A program made the position numbers and the translations under genes. A model generated the notes under the pieces. The model did no database searches. It saw nothing but the letters and a program-made list of their open reading frames with translations, and was not told the origin of the DNA. DNA of 64,000 bases from Streptomyces coffeae (GTDB lineage: Bacteria > Actinomycetota > Actinomycetes > Streptomycetales > Streptomycetaceae), in NCBI RefSeq assembly GCF_016741875.1, contig NZ_JAERRF010000002.1, positions 372,001-436,000 on the forward strand, given 5' to 3'. Shown here one piece after another: positions 1 through 9,706 of this stretch (position 1 is the first letter of the stretch; each line of letters starts with the position of its first letter).

Positions 1-1380
1 GATGTCGTCGCGCGACACCTGCGCGATGAAACCCGCCAGGTTGGCGATCAGACGCTCCTTCTCCTCGTCCGACATCAGCCGGTAGAGGGTGCCCGCCTGG
101 ACGAAGTCGTCGTCCTCGGCGTGCGTGGGAGCCGCATGGTCACCGGTGTGGCCGGAGACCGCGACCGGCTGCCACAGCGGCCTGCCCAGCTGCGCCGGAC
201 CGCCGAAGCTGTTCGGCTCGTAGTTCTTGGCGCCCGCGTGACGGCCGTCGTAGAGGAAGCCGTCCCGGCCGTGGGTACGCGCCTCGGTGGCGTGCGGACG
301 GTTCACCGGCAGGTGGTCGGCGTTGATGCCGACGCGGTAGCGGTGGGCGTCGCCGTAGGCGAACAGCCGGCCCTGGAGCATCTTGTCCGGGGACGGGCCG
401 ATGCCCGGCACCAGATGGGCCGGCGAGAAGATCGACTGCTCGACTTCGGCGAAGATGTTCCGCGGGTTGCGGTTGAGTTCGAGCTTGCCGATCTCGATCG
501 GCGGGTAGTCCTCGTGCGGCCAGACCTTGGTCAGGTCGAAGGGGTTGAAGCGGTAGTCCGCCGCGTCCGCCGCGGGCATGATCTGCACCTGGACGGTCCA
601 GCTCGGGAAGTCCCCGCGCTCGATGGCCTCGCGCAGATCGCGCTGGTGGCTGTCGGGGTCCTTGCCCGCGATCACCTCGGCCTCTTCCGAGGTGAGGTTC
701 TTGATGCCCTGGTCGGTCTTGAAGTGGTACTTGACCCAGAAGACCTCACCGGCGTCGTTGTTCCACTGGAAGGTGTGCGAGCCGTAGCCGTTCATGTGGC
801 GGTACGAGGCGGGGATACCGCGGTCGCCGAACAGCCAGGTCACCTGGTGGGTGGACTCGGGCGACAGTCCCCAGAAGTCCCAGACGTTGTCCGCCTCCTG
901 GGAGCCGGTGTACGGATCGCGCTTCTGGGTGTGGATGAAGTCGGGGAACTTGATGGCGTCCTTGATGAAGAACACCGGGGTGTTGTTCCCGACGAGGTCG
1001 TAGTTGCCCTCCTCGGTGTAGAACTTCAGCGCGAAACCGCGCGGGTCGCGCACCGCGTCCGCCGAGCCGAGACTGCCCGCCACCGTGGAGAAGCGCAGGA
1101 ACGTCTCGGTCTGCTTGCCGACCTCGGAGAGGAACGTCGCGCGGGTGTAACGCGTCACATCCGCGGTCACCGTGAAGGTGCCGTACGCACCGGCCCCGCG
1201 CGCGTGGACGATCCGCTCCGGGATGCGCTCGCGGTTGAAGTGGGCCAGCTTCTCGATCAGGTGCTGGTCCTGGATCAGACCCGGACCGCCGCTACCCGCC
1301 GTCTCGCTGTTCTGGTTGTCCGCCACCGGAGCGCCGGACTCCGTGGTCAGTGGACCGCCGATGTTGCCCTGGACCGTCAC
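1..1380 (-). CDS. katA: Catalase, monofunctional heme type (3' end outside window)
   Basis: Dismutates hydrogen peroxide to water and oxygen in the cytoplasm. The visible 460 residues carry the family landmarks in order: distal segment [16 protein letters not shown] near residues 52-67 with the catalytic His, RFSTVAG near 92-98, and the proximal heme segment [15 protein letters not shown] near 335-350 with the heme-ligand Tyr. Small-subunit catalases are about 480-490 aa, so only the last 25 or so residues are missing beyond base 1. The GTG start at 1380 follows GGGAGG at good spacing. It is transcribed divergently from a Fur-family gene, which suggests peroxide- or metal-responsive control of the catalase. 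Family call is very secure; the exact paralogue name is inferred. Confidence 0.95.
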   Translation of the reverse strand, partial: MTVQGNIGGPLTTESGAPVADNQNSETAGSGGPGLIQDQHLIEKLAHFNRERIPERIVHARGAGAYGTFTVTADVTRYTRATFLSEVGKQTETFLRFSTVAGSLGSADAVRDPRGFALKFYTEEGNYDLVGNNTPVFFIKDAIKFPDFIHTQKRDPYTGSQEADNVWDFWGLSPESTHQVTWLFGDRGIPASYRHMNGYGSHTFQWNNDAGEVFWVKYHFKTDQGIKNLTSEEAEVIAGKDPDSHQRDLREAIERGDFPSWTVQVQIMPAADAADYRFNPFDLTKVWPHEDYPPIEIGKLELNRNPRNIFAEVEQSIFSPAHLVPGIGPSPDKMLQGRLFAYGDAHRYRVGINADHLPVNRPHATEARTHGRDGFLYDGRHAGAKNYEPNSFGGPAQLGRPLWQPVAVSGHTGDHAAPTHAEDDDFVQAGTLYRLMSDEEKERLIANLAGFIAQVSRDDI

Positions 1381-1441
1381 GTGCGCCTCCCGCGTACTCG
1401 TGTGGTGACCCTCGGTCTGGAGTGAGCACCACCCTACATTG

Positions 1442-1456
1442 GACTTTGTCTAAGTC
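1442..1456. promoter_or_regulatory. Candidate Fur-family operator between katA and catR
   Basis: A perfect inverted repeat GACTT-N5-AAGTC lies 62 bp upstream of the catalase start. A second imperfect dyad, CCTTATC-N5-GATAGG, lies at 1517-1533 just before the regulator start. The position between divergent catalase and Fur-family genes suits a repressor operator. This is inference from position and symmetry only. Confidence 0.4.
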
Positions 1457-1541
1457 AAGAACGCATGGAGACTGATACCGGATCCGGCCATGGACTCACC
1501 CGCTGCTACCCTTGTCCTTATCTGACTGATAGGTGAATGGC

Positions 1542-1958
1542 ATGAGTGACCTGCTGGAACGGCTCCGGGGACGCGGCTGGCGACTGACCGCGCAGCGACG
1601 TGTCGTCGCCGAGGTCCTCGACGGGGACCATGTGCACTACACCGCCGACGAGGTTCATGCACTGGCGGCCGGCCGCCTGCCCGAAATCTCGCGCGCCACG
1701 GTGTACAACACGCTCGGTGAGCTCGTCTCGCTCGGCGAGGTGATCGAGGTCAGCACCGACGGACGGGCCAAGCGCTACGACCCGAACGCCCACCACGCCC
1801 ACCAGCACCTGGTGTGCGCGCGGTGCGGCACGATCCGTGATGTCCACCCCACCGGCGACCCACTGGCCGACCTGCCCGCGCGGGAGCGCTTCGGCTTCGC
1901 GGTCTCCGAGGTCGAGGTGACCTACCGCGGGCTCTGCCCCGACTGCGTGGCCGCCTGA
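1542..1958 (+). CDS. catR: Fur/PerR-family transcriptional regulator
   Basis: Metal-dependent DNA-binding repressor of 138 aa, normal Fur length. The N-terminal winged helix (about 1-80) includes RLTAQRRVVAEVL and the recognition-helix region ISRATVYNTLGEL. The C-terminal dimerisation/metal domain has HHAHQHLVCARCG and a terminal CPDC, giving two CxxC pairs for structural zinc. The ATG at 1542 is preferred over the GTG at 1533 because AGGTGA then sits 5 nt upstream of it. The gene diverges from a catalase gene, the usual arrangement for the peroxide-sensing regulators CatR/FurA of actinomycetes, so catalase control is the likely role. Whether it senses peroxide, iron or another metal cannot be read from sequence alone. 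Confidence 0.85.
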   Translation: MSDLLERLRGRGWRLTAQRRVVAEVLDGDHVHYTADEVHALAAGRLPEISRATVYNTLGELVSLGEVIEVSTDGRAKRYDPNAHHAHQHLVCARCGTIRDVHPTGDPLADLPARERFGFAVSEVEVTYRGLCPDCVAA

Positions 1959-2013
1959 CGCCCTGGGGGTGCCCCGTGCGTCGCGGACATCCCCGAGCCG
2001 TCCCCGAGCATGA

Positions 2014-2048
2014 CGAAGGGCCCGGATCCTGAGGATCCGGGCCCTTCG
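2014..2048 (-). terminator. Hairpin terminator downstream of tRNA-fMet copy 1
   Basis: Perfect 16-bp inverted repeat (2014-2029 with 2033-2048) with a 3-nt loop lies 6 nt past the tRNA 3' end. It sits between convergent catR and the tRNA, so it may stop transcription both ways. No long T-run follows, as is common in Streptomyces. Confidence 0.75.
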
Positions 2049-2054
2049 CTCTCG

Positions 2055-2128
2055 TAGCGGGGACAGGATTTGAACCTGCGACCTCTGGGTTATGAGCCCA
2101 GCGAGCTACCGAGCTGCTCCACCCCGCG
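2055..2128 (-). tRNA. Initiator tRNA-fMet (CAT), copy 1
   Basis: 74 nt without encoded CCA. It starts CGCGGGGTGGAGCAG, has anticodon CAT in the loop CTCATAA, and has the three consecutive G-C pairs (GGG/CCC) in the anticodon stem that mark bacterial initiator tRNA. The acceptor end lacks a Watson-Crick pair at 1-72 (C1 against U72), again an initiator hallmark. The T-arm contains GTTCAAATC. Identical in sequence to the copy at 4262-4335. Confidence 0.97.
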
Positions 2129-2241
2129 TCGGTGTGGACCAACCTTAACCCGCGGCCGACTCTCGGAGCAAACCGGTTACCCCCGCGCCACCCGCGCGCA
2201 ACGGGACGGCCCCGGACCTGCCCTACGGCGTAGCCGGACGG

Positions 2242-4071
2242 CTACGCCGTGAGCTCCTGTTGCAGCGCTTCCCGCAGCCGGGCAGCCCGCTCGGTGACCT
2301 CCGCGGGCCCCAGCTCGACCGCCCGCGCACACCACCGCTGTCCCTCGGTCAGCGCACCGCGGCGGGCCGCCAGCAGCGCGAGCCGCAGCGCGGCGCGGCC
2401 GTGTCCGGCCCCGGCCGCGCGCGTCCACCACAGGGCGGCCTCCGGCTCGCTGCCCTCGCGGGCCAGCAGCAGCCCGAGGTTGAACGCGCCGTTGCTGCTG
2501 CCCGCCTCGGCGGCCATCCGGTACCAGCGCGCGGCCTCGACCACATCGCCCCGGGCGGCGGCGAGCATGCCCACCCGCACCTGGGCGCGGCGGTGGCCCT
2601 GGCGCGCCGCGCGCTCGTACCACTCCTCGTACTCGGGGACGGTGCCGTCGTCGGCCGCCGGGGCGGGGAACCGCGTCCCGGACGAGGTGCCCAGAGCGGT
2701 GCCGGTGGCCGTGGGGTCACCGCCGACCGCCGAGCGGTCGAGCAGCGCGGCCAGCTGGAATGCGGCCTCGGCGCTGCCGCCGCCCGCGGCGCAGCGCAGA
2801 TGGCGCTCGGCGGCCTGGCCGTCGCCGTCCCGCAGCTGCGCGATGCCGACCTGGAGCGCCGCCTCGGTGTGCCCGGCCGCGGCGGCCCGCTCGTACCACT
2901 GCCGGGCCGCGTGCTCCTCGTCCCGGCCCGTGTGGAGGATCCCCAGGTTGAACGCGGCGTCCACGCTGCCCGCCTCGGCCGCCTTGGAGAACCACGGCTC
3001 GGCGCCCGCCGCGTCGCCCCGTTGCAGCAGCAGGACGGCGACCGCGTTGGCGGCCTCGCGGTGCCCGGCGTAGGCCGCGCGGCGGTACCACTGCTCGGCC
3101 TGGGCGGTGCGGCCCTGCTCCGCGCAGAGCAGACCGAGGTTGTACGCGCCGTTGATGTCGCCCGCGTCGAGGGCGGCGCGGTACCAGCGCTCGGCGGTCT
3201 GGGTCTCCCCGCGGTCGGCGTGCAGCGCGCCGAGGGCGTTCGCCGCGTTGCCGTCGCCGTCCTGGGCGGCACGGTGCCACCAGACGGCGGCGCTGTCGGT
3301 GTCACCCGCGTCCCGCAGCAGGAAGCCCAGCGCACAGGCGGCACGGGCCTCGCCGTCCTTGGCCGCCGTCAGATACCAGCGCCCGGCCTCCTGGGCCTCA
3401 CCGCGCTTCTCCAGCAGCGTGCCCAGGTGCAGGGCGGCGCGCCGGTGGCCGCGCGCGGCGGCCTGCCGGTACCACTGCTCGGCCTCCTCCGGTTCGGCCT
3501 CGGCGCCGCCCCGGCGCGGCTCGCCCTCGGCCGCCGCCTCGTCCTGGTGGTGGTCGAGGATGCGGGCGAGCCGGTAGGCGGCCTCGCGGTGGCCGCGCTC
3601 GGCGGCCGTACGGAACCAGCGCTCGGCGCCGATGTCGCTGCGGTGCTCGAGCAGATCGGCGAGGGCGTACGCGCCCAGCGTGTGGCCGGACTCGGCGGAC
3701 TGGCGCAGCCAGTACTCGGCGGCGGGCTCATCGCCCCGCTCGCGGTGGTGGCGGCCCAGGGCGTGGGCGGCCGCCGCCGACCCGGCGACGGCGGCGATCC
3801 GCCACCAGCCGGCCGCCTCGTCGGCGTAGCCGCGCTGGTGGAGGAGGACGCCGAGATTGTTGGCAGCCGCGCGGTCGCCCTCGGCGGTGGCACCCCGCAG
3901 ATACGGCTCGGCGCCATCGAGATCGCCCCGGCGCAGCAGCAGCGCACCCAGTGCGCTCATCGCGGCGGGGTCGCCCGCTTCGGCGGCACGGCGGTGCCGG
4001 GTCTCTTCCTCGGCATCGTCATGCGTGTGCGCAAAACGCCCTGTCTCCAACAGACTGACCCTGTCCCCCAT
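2242..4071 (-). CDS. SEL1-like/TPR repeat protein
   Basis: About 609 aa, nearly all made of 36-residue SEL1-type helical repeats with the recurring pattern A..G...AA..LG.LL..RGD...AE.WY.RAA..G; roughly 15 can be counted. Such solenoids are protein-interaction scaffolds. There is no signal peptide, membrane segment or catalytic motif, so it is probably cytoplasmic. Start choice is uncertain: ATG at 4080 has no Shine-Dalgarno, while ATG at 4071 follows GGGATAT. The gene lies between two identical tRNA-fMet genes on the same strand. The 180-bp upstream region holds a palindrome GGTATACC at 4111-4118. Partner and pathway are unknown. Confidence 0.85.
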   Translation of the reverse strand: MGDRVSLLETGRFAHTHDDAEEETRHRRAAEAGDPAAMSALGALLLRRGDLDGAEPYLRGATAEGDRAAANNLGVLLHQRGYADEAAGWWRIAAVAGSAAAAHALGRHHRERGDEPAAEYWLRQSAESGHTLGAYALADLLEHRSDIGAERWFRTAAERGHREAAYRLARILDHHQDEAAAEGEPRRGGAEAEPEEAEQWYRQAAARGHRRAALHLGTLLEKRGEAQEAGRWYLTAAKDGEARAACALGFLLRDAGDTDSAAVWWHRAAQDGDGNAANALGALHADRGETQTAERWYRAALDAGDINGAYNLGLLCAEQGRTAQAEQWYRRAAYAGHREAANAVAVLLLQRGDAAGAEPWFSKAAEAGSVDAAFNLGILHTGRDEEHAARQWYERAAAAGHTEAALQVGIAQLRDGDGQAAERHLRCAAGGGSAEAAFQLAALLDRSAVGGDPTATGTALGTSSGTRFPAPAADDGTVPEYEEWYERAARQGHRRAQVRVGMLAAARGDVVEAARWYRMAAEAGSSNGAFNLGLLLAREGSEPEAALWWTRAAGAGHGRAALRLALLAARRGALTEGQRWCARAVELGPAEVTERAARLREALQQELTA

Positions 4072-4220
4072 ATATCCCATCGTGACATCACTCGTATCCG
4101 GCGTACACCTGGTATACCGCAGCCGAGGAGGTCACTTCAGCGTTTTGTCGACTTGCCCACAGAGAGACAACCCAAACGCTTGTATCCGTGTTCCCCGAGT
4201 GGACACTCACCGAACACACA

Positions 4221-4254
4221 ACGAGGCCCGGATCCTTGCGGATCCGGGCCTCGT
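4221..4254 (-). terminator. Hairpin terminator downstream of tRNA-fMet copy 2
   Basis: Perfect 15-bp inverted repeat (4221-4235 with 4240-4254), loop TTGC, starting 8 nt past the tRNA end. The apical stem shares its CCCGGATCC core with the hairpin after tRNA copy 1, so the tRNA and its terminator look duplicated together. Confidence 0.75.
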
Positions 4255-4261
4255 GTGTCAG

Positions 4262-4335
4262 TAGCGGGGACAGGATTTGAACCTGCGACCTCTGGGTTAT
4301 GAGCCCAGCGAGCTACCGAGCTGCTCCACCCCGCG
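4262..4335 (-). tRNA. Initiator tRNA-fMet (CAT), copy 2
   Basis: Base-for-base identical over 74 nt to the copy at 2055-2128, with the same C1-U72 mismatch, GGG/CCC anticodon stem pairs and CAT anticodon. CCA is not encoded. It lies 68 bp past the end of the UPF0182 gene on the same strand. Confidence 0.97.
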
Positions 4336-4403
4336 CCGTTGTGCGGCTACCGTACCACGGCGCGGGGGTCGGCCGCTCATCCGTTCTCCCAGGTCGGCGC
4401 GGG

Positions 4404-7373
4404 TCAGCCGCCCTTGCTCCCGGCGCTCTGACTCTTCGGCTCGTTCTGCTTCCCATCGTCCGGCTGCTGGTTCTTCCCTGCCTTCTCCTGGGCCTTGGCG
4501 GCCCGGTCCAGCGCGTCCTTCAGATCGTCCTGGGCCCGGCCGTAGGCCTCCCAGTCCTGCGGCGACTCCTGGAGCGCCTTCTGACCGGCTTCCCACGCCT
4601 TGTCGGCGTCCTTCAGGGCCTGCTGGAGCGTCGGGTTGGAGCTCGACGGCGGCTTCTCCTCGCCGTCGTCGCCGGAAGGCGGTTTCTCCCCGCCGTCGCC
4701 GGACGACGCACCGAACACCGCGTCCAGCGCCTCGCCCAGAGTGTCCTTGAAGACGGGCTCCTTGCCGTTGTACGAGACACCCACCTTCTTCAGCAGCGGG
4801 TAGTTGGCGCTGCCGCCCCGGGCGTACACCGGCTCGATGTACAGGAAGCCGCCGTTGAGCGGGACCGTGAGCAGATTGCCGTACTCGATGTCGGAGTCGG
4901 TGCCCCGCAGGTTGCGGACGAACTCGGCCACTTCCGCATTGCCGTTGAGCTTGCTCTGCACCTGTTGCGGCCCCGGCACATCGCTGGTGACCTTCAGCAG
5001 TCTTATCGTGCCGTAGTCCTTGCTGTTGGCATCGGCGTCGACCGACATGAAGGCACCGAGGTTGGGCCGGCCGCTGGGCGTGAAGGTGGTGGTCAGCGAG
5101 AACGTCTGGTCCTGCTGACCGGGCATCTTCATGCTCAGGTAGTACGGCGGGACCGCGTTGCCCTCCTCGCGCTGGGTCGGGTCGTCCGGGACCTGCCAGG
5201 CGTCACTGCCGCTGTAGAACTGCTTGGGGTCGGTGACGTGATAGCGGGTCAGCAGCTCGCGCTGAACCTTGAACAGGTCCTGCGGATACCGCAGATGCTC
5301 CATCAGCTCGCCGCTGATCTCGCTCTTCGGCTTGACCGTGCCCGGGAACGCCTTCTCCCAGGTCTTGAGCACCGGGTCCTTGCGGTCCCACTCGTACAGG
5401 TCGACCGAACCGTCGTAGGCGTCGACGGTCGCCTTCACCGAGTTCCGGATGTAGTTGACCTTGTTCTGCTGGGCGACCACCGAACGGTCGCCGTCGCTCA
5501 GCGAGTCGGCCGTGCTGTCGCCCAGGGTCGTGCGCGAGGCGTACGGATAGCCGTTGGTCGTGGTGTAGGCGTCCACTATCCACTTGATCCGGCCGTCGAC
5601 CACCGCCGGATAGGCGTCACCGTCGATGGTGAGCCAGGGCGCGACCTTCTCGACGCGCTCCTTGGGCGTGCGGTTGTACAGGATCCGCGAGCCCTCGCCG
5701 ATGGCTCCCGAGTACAGGATCTGCGGCTCGCCGAACGCCAACGCGTAGGCCGCGCGGTTGACCGGGTTGGAGAGACTGACCCCGCTCTTGCCGCGGTAGC
5801 TGGTGGTCTTCTCGCCGTCGTCCTCGTAGTCGAGCTCCTTCTGGGGCCCGCCGACGATCGAGTACTGGTCGGTCTTCTCGCCGTAGTAGACCTGCTGGCG
5901 ATAGGTGGGGAGCCGGCCCTTGGTCGGCAGTCCGGCCTCGGTGAACGCCGGGGCGCCCTCCTGGTCCGCCTGGGGGTCGGGGTTGGTCCCCTTGGCCGCC
6001 ACCACACCGTAGCCATGGGTGTAGGTGAAGTGGTCGTTGATCCAGTTCCGCTTGGGGACGCCGTCGAGGTTGAGCTCGCGCACACCGACGACGGTGTCCT
6101 GGTCCTTGCCGTCGGGACCCTTGTAGCGGTCGACGTCCAAGGTGGAGGGGAACTGGTAGTACTTGCGCTTCTGTTCCAGCTGCTGGAACGTCGGCGAGAC
6201 GACGCTCGGGTCGATCAGCCGGTAGCTGGCGGTGGAGTCCGCGACCTGCCGCAGCTTGGCGCCCTTCGCGCCGCCCTTGTCGTCGGTCCTCCCCGAGTAG
6301 TCCGCCACCTCGGAGTCACCGATGCCGTACGCCTTGCGCGTGGCGTCGATGTTCTTCTTGATGTACGGCGCTTCTTTGGCCTGCTCGTTCGGCTGGACCT
6401 GGAACTTCTGCACGATCGCCGGGTAGAGCCCGCCGATCAGGACCGCCGAGAGCACCATCAGCCCGAAGCCGATCACCGGCAGCTGCCAGGTGCGCCGCCA
6501 CAGGGTGGCGAAGAAAAGCACCGCGCAGATGGCCGCGATGCAGAACAGGATGGTCTTGGCGGGCAAATACGCCTGGGCGTCGACATAGCGCAGCCCGGTC
6601 CAGTTGTCCGTCGCCTTGAAGTCGCTGGACTTCACCGCCAGGGCGTACCGGTCCAGCCAGTACGCGACGGCCTTGAGGGCGACGAACACCCCCATCAGCA
6701 CCGACAGATGGCCGGTGGCCGCACCCGTCGCGCGGGCGCCCGGGCTGGTGATCCGCAGACCCCCGTAGAGGTAGTGCACCACGGCGGCGGCGATCAGGGA
6801 GAGCACCGTGGCCGCGAAGCCGAAGCTCAGCAGAAAGCGGTACCAGGGCAGATCGAAGGCGTAGAACGCGACGTCCTTGTGGAACTGCGGGTCCTTCTGG
6901 CCGAACGGCACCCCGTTGACCCACAGCAGCCAGATCCGCCACTGACCGGCCGCCGAGGCGCCCGCGATCAGACCGACCAGCGCGGTGACCGCCAGCAGCA
7001 CCCACTTCTTGAACGGGGCGATGCCCATCCGGTAGCGGTCGAGGCTCTGCTGCTCCAGGGACATCGCGCTGAGCGGCGGCCGCAGCCGGTGCGCCAGCCA
7101 GATGTTGAGCCCCACGGCCACGGCCATCAGCGCGCCGAAGACGGCGAACAGCCCGATCTTGGTCTTCAGTGTGGTGCTGAAGACGGAGGAGTAATGAAGT
7201 GAGCGATACCAGAGCCAATCCGTCCAAAACCCGGCAAACATGACAAAGAGCATGGCAAGCACGGCCAGCACGCCCAGGGTCATGAGCAGGGTCCGGACCC
7301 GCCGGGACGGTCGGCCGACTCTGATCCGCGGTCCCGTCGGGCCCCCGCCGCGGTCCGGCATCTGGAAAGCCAA
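4404..7373 (-). CDS. UPF0182 family multi-pass membrane protein
   Basis: Integral membrane protein of 989 aa, typical for UPF0182 (about 950-1000). Seven hydrophobic segments occupy roughly residues 30-310. A large polar, presumably extracytoplasmic region follows, and the last 110 residues are a Pro/Ser/Lys/Gln-rich tail. Family hallmarks include [14 protein letters not shown] after the first membrane span. I chose the TTG at 7373 because GAGG lies 8-9 nt before it; a GTG at 7382 is also open. A mycobacterial homologue occupies a similar chromosomal neighbourhood. The molecular function of the family is not known to me. Confidence 0.9.
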   Translation of the reverse strand: MAFQMPDRGGGPTGPRIRVGRPSRRVRTLLMTLGVLAVLAMLFVMFAGFWTDWLWYRSLHYSSVFSTTLKTKIGLFAVFGALMAVAVGLNIWLAHRLRPPLSAMSLEQQSLDRYRMGIAPFKKWVLLAVTALVGLIAGASAAGQWRIWLLWVNGVPFGQKDPQFHKDVAFYAFDLPWYRFLLSFGFAATVLSLIAAAVVHYLYGGLRITSPGARATGAATGHLSVLMGVFVALKAVAYWLDRYALAVKSSDFKATDNWTGLRYVDAQAYLPAKTILFCIAAICAVLFFATLWRRTWQLPVIGFGLMVLSAVLIGGLYPAIVQKFQVQPNEQAKEAPYIKKNIDATRKAYGIGDSEVADYSGRTDDKGGAKGAKLRQVADSTASYRLIDPSVVSPTFQQLEQKRKYYQFPSTLDVDRYKGPDGKDQDTVVGVRELNLDGVPKRNWINDHFTYTHGYGVVAAKGTNPDPQADQEGAPAFTEAGLPTKGRLPTYRQQVYYGEKTDQYSIVGGPQKELDYEDDGEKTTSYRGKSGVSLSNPVNRAAYALAFGEPQILYSGAIGEGSRILYNRTPKERVEKVAPWLTIDGDAYPAVVDGRIKWIVDAYTTTNGYPYASRTTLGDSTADSLSDGDRSVVAQQNKVNYIRNSVKATVDAYDGSVDLYEWDRKDPVLKTWEKAFPGTVKPKSEISGELMEHLRYPQDLFKVQRELLTRYHVTDPKQFYSGSDAWQVPDDPTQREEGNAVPPYYLSMKMPGQQDQTFSLTTTFTPSGRPNLGAFMSVDADANSKDYGTIRLLKVTSDVPGPQQVQSKLNGNAEVAEFVRNLRGTDSDIEYGNLLTVPLNGGFLYIEPVYARGGSANYPLLKKVGVSYNGKEPVFKDTLGEALDAVFGASSGDGGEKPPSGDDGEEKPPSSSNPTLQQALKDADKAWEAGQKALQESPQDWEAYGRAQDDLKDALDRAAKAQEKAGKNQQPDDGKQNEPKSQSAGSKGG

Positions 7374-7498
7374 GGTGCGCACCTCGAAGTTCGCTGTCGG
7401 TGTGTACGGGCCCGGATACAGGAGGGCCCACCTGATGCAACTTACTCAGGCTTTACTCAGTTCCCGTTTCCGGGTCCGATCAGGGCACGATATGCACC

Positions 7499-8062
7499 AT
7501 GTCCAACGCAACCCCCGGAAGCGCCCCGATGGCCGCCAATCCGCTGACCCGAGCCGTCCTCGAGATCGACGAGTACGCCTCCGGGCTCGGCTGGAACCAG
7601 CCCGCCCGGCTTTTCGCCCTCGTCGACACCGCCCGGCTGCGCGCCCAGGAGCCCGGTCTGGCCACCCAGCTCGGCCTTGACGAGCAGAGCGGCGAGACCA
7701 CCTCGCTCACCCCCATCGAGCAGGACGAACTGCCCGCGCAGACCCCGCTCGACGAGTTCCTCGCCACCATCGCCTGGCCCGACGCGGTGATCGGCTGCGC
7801 CATGACCGTGGAGCGGCTGATGCTGCCGCCGTCCGCCGAGAACGCCGTGCCGGAGGGCATGGACGAGGCCCAGCTGGCCTCGTGGGTCGCCGGTCACCCG
7901 GGCCGCCAGGAGGTCCGGATGACGGTCGCGGTGCTGCGGGACGGGGAGCGCGAGTCGGCCGTACGGCTGCGCGAGAAGGACTCCCCCACCGAGGTGCTGA
8001 CCGGCGCCGGTCTGGTGCCAGGACTCGCGGAGGCGCTGAGCGCCACCTTCGCCACCGACTGA
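7499..8062 (+). CDS. PPA1309 family protein
   Basis: Acidic cytoplasmic protein of 187 aa matching an actinobacterial conserved family. Recognisable stretches are AANPLTRAVLEIDEYASGLG near the N terminus, QPARLFALVDT, and WPDAVIGCAMTVERLMLPP near the middle. No enzymatic motif or membrane segment is seen and the function is unknown. It is divergent from the UPF0182 gene and convergent with the PDZ protease gene. The 94-bp gap to the latter holds the perfect palindrome CCCGGCGCCGGG (8070-8081), a possible terminator. Confidence 0.85.
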   Translation: MSNATPGSAPMAANPLTRAVLEIDEYASGLGWNQPARLFALVDTARLRAQEPGLATQLGLDEQSGETTSLTPIEQDELPAQTPLDEFLATIAWPDAVIGCAMTVERLMLPPSAENAVPEGMDEAQLASWVAGHPGRQEVRMTVAVLRDGERESAVRLREKDSPTEVLTGAGLVPGLAEALSATFATD

Positions 8063-8156
8063 CGGGACCCCCGGCGCCGGGACAGCGCGCCGGGCGGCGC
8101 CCTCGGAGCGCCGTCTCAGCTCGCTCCCGGCGCGCTCCGGCCCGGTCCGCCGCCGT

Positions 8157-9245
8157 TCAGCTCGTCGTGCACGCCGGCAGACCGTCGGTGTCGCCCTGGC
8201 GGATCTTCTTGAGGGCCTTCTGCGCGTCATCGATGGTGTGCACCTTCACCAGCCGCAGACCGCTGGGGACGTCCTTGGCCGCGGTCGCGCAGTTCTCCTT
8301 GGGCGTGAGGAAGTAGCGCGCTCCGGCCTCGCGGGCGCCGATGGTCTTCATCTGGATCCCGCCGATGGGGCCGACCACGCCCTTCTCGGTGATGGTGCCG
8401 GTGCCCGCGATGAACTTGCCGCCGGTCAGATCGCCGGACGAGAGCCGGTCCACGATGCCCAGCGCGAACATCAGACCCGCGCTCGGCCCGCCCACGTCGG
8501 CCAGCTTGATGTCGATCCGGAACGGGAAGGTGTAGTCGTTCCCGGCCGTGATGCCCACGATGGCCCGGCCGCCCTTGGCCTTCGTGGTGGTCACGGTGAC
8601 GCGCTTCTCACCGGAGGGCTTCTCGCCGCGCTTCTCCGCCGCGGCGGCCGCCTTGGCCGGGATCACCGAGAAGACGACCTTCTGACCGGGCTTGTGCTTG
8701 GTGACCAGCTTGGCGATGTCCTCGGGGCCGCGCACCGCGGTGCCGTCCACCGACTTGATCACATCGCCCGCGTGCAGCCTGCCCTGGGAGGGGCTGCCCT
8801 TGCCGACAGTACCGACGATCACCTGCGAGGAGACGGGCTTCTTCAGTGCCCTGAGGGCGGCGACCTTGGCGGCCTCCTGGGACTCGGTGAACTCCTCGGC
8901 GTTCTGCTGGTTCACCTCGTCCGGCGTCTTGTCGTCCGGGTAGAGGGTGTCGTGCGGGACCACCACGTCGTCGTGGGCCAGCCAGCCGTACACCGCCTCC
9001 ACGAGGTTCATCTTGTACTCGGAGCCGGTCACGCGGACGGTGGTCATATTGAGGTGACCGCCGGTGGTCTCACAGCCCTTGTGGCCGGAGATCTGCAACA
9101 CGCACTCGCCTTTGTGCTCCCCCAGGGTGTTGTACGTGGGTCCCGGTGACATCTCCGCGTAGGGCACCGGGAGCAGCAGACCGGTGCACATCAGCGCGAT
9201 CAGCATCAGGAGGGAGGCGAGCATCGTCGCGGTGCGGCGTGGCAT
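8157..9245 (-). CDS. Membrane-anchored PDZ/Lon-type (S16) serine protease, YlbL-like
   Basis: 362 aa. A hydrophobic signal anchor covers residues 8-28, a PDZ domain about 138-198, and a Lon-like proteolytic domain about 225-345. The catalytic dyad is visible: Ser255 in VGGPSAGLMFALG and Lys300 in GGIQMKTIGA. The protein should face outside the membrane and cleave membrane or secreted substrates. In YlbL-type proteins the S16 domain lacks the ATPase module of true Lon, as here. It is convergent with the PPA1309 gene, and a small membrane-protein gene lies 62 bp upstream in the same direction. Substrate unknown. Confidence 0.92.
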   Translation of the reverse strand: MPRRTATMLASLLMLIALMCTGLLLPVPYAEMSPGPTYNTLGEHKGECVLQISGHKGCETTGGHLNMTTVRVTGSEYKMNLVEAVYGWLAHDDVVVPHDTLYPDDKTPDEVNQQNAEEFTESQEAAKVAALRALKKPVSSQVIVGTVGKGSPSQGRLHAGDVIKSVDGTAVRGPEDIAKLVTKHKPGQKVVFSVIPAKAAAAAEKRGEKPSGEKRVTVTTTKAKGGRAIVGITAGNDYTFPFRIDIKLADVGGPSAGLMFALGIVDRLSSGDLTGGKFIAGTGTITEKGVVGPIGGIQMKTIGAREAGARYFLTPKENCATAAKDVPSGLRLVKVHTIDDAQKALKKIRQGDTDGLPACTTS

Positions 9246-9307
9246 GGAACGACAGTACGGGACGCGTGTGTCAGTCCACCCCTGGGGCCGTCCGTACGAG
9301 TGCGGCT

Positions 9308-9487
9308 TCAGGCGGCGTCCGAAGGGGAATGCTGCCGCTCCATGGCTTCGCGGAATCTCGCGTACCCGGCCAGTTCTTCGACGTCTCCCCCGCTTGTCCG
9401 CTTCGCGGCGCGAGCGGCTATGCCGGCGTATATCGCCGCGACTATCGCCGCGAGTACCGGAATGAGCAGCCAGAGCAGTACGCCCAC
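9308..9487 (-). CDS. Small single-span membrane protein, 59 aa
   Basis: A GTG start at 9487 is preceded by GGGAGG at 5 nt, an excellent ribosome site. The product begins with a hydrophobic helix, GVLLWLLIPVLAAIVAAIYAG (about residues 2-22), followed by a basic stop-transfer KR and a polar tail containing DVEELAGYARFREAM. Codon third positions are GC-rich like its neighbours. It precedes the PDZ protease gene by 62 bp in the same direction and may be co-transcribed. No function is recognised; it could be a small membrane partner of the protease. Confidence 0.75.
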   Translation of the reverse strand: MGVLLWLLIPVLAAIVAAIYAGIAARAAKRTSGGDVEELAGYARFREAMERQHSPSDAA

Positions 9488-9706
9488 AGCGGCCTCCCGT
9501 CCCCTCGTAAGACCCGCGACCGGAACCGCGACTGACAGATGAGCAGATTAATCCTCCGCTCCGTCAACGCTCAGGGCAGGGTGGGGGTTACGCAAGTGGA
9601 GTACACCCTTCCGTGTCCATCGCGCATCAGAAGCGCGTGTGCCCGCTCATGCGCCCCTCATGCCCCGCCGGGACACCCCCGCGTCACCGCGTCCGGGTCC
9701 GTGGGG

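Noticed and set aside
2055..4335. tRNA-flanked segment as an integrated element with att sites
   Set aside because: No integrase, phage or plasmid genes and no partial tRNA remnants; both copies are complete and functional-looking, so plain duplication fits better.
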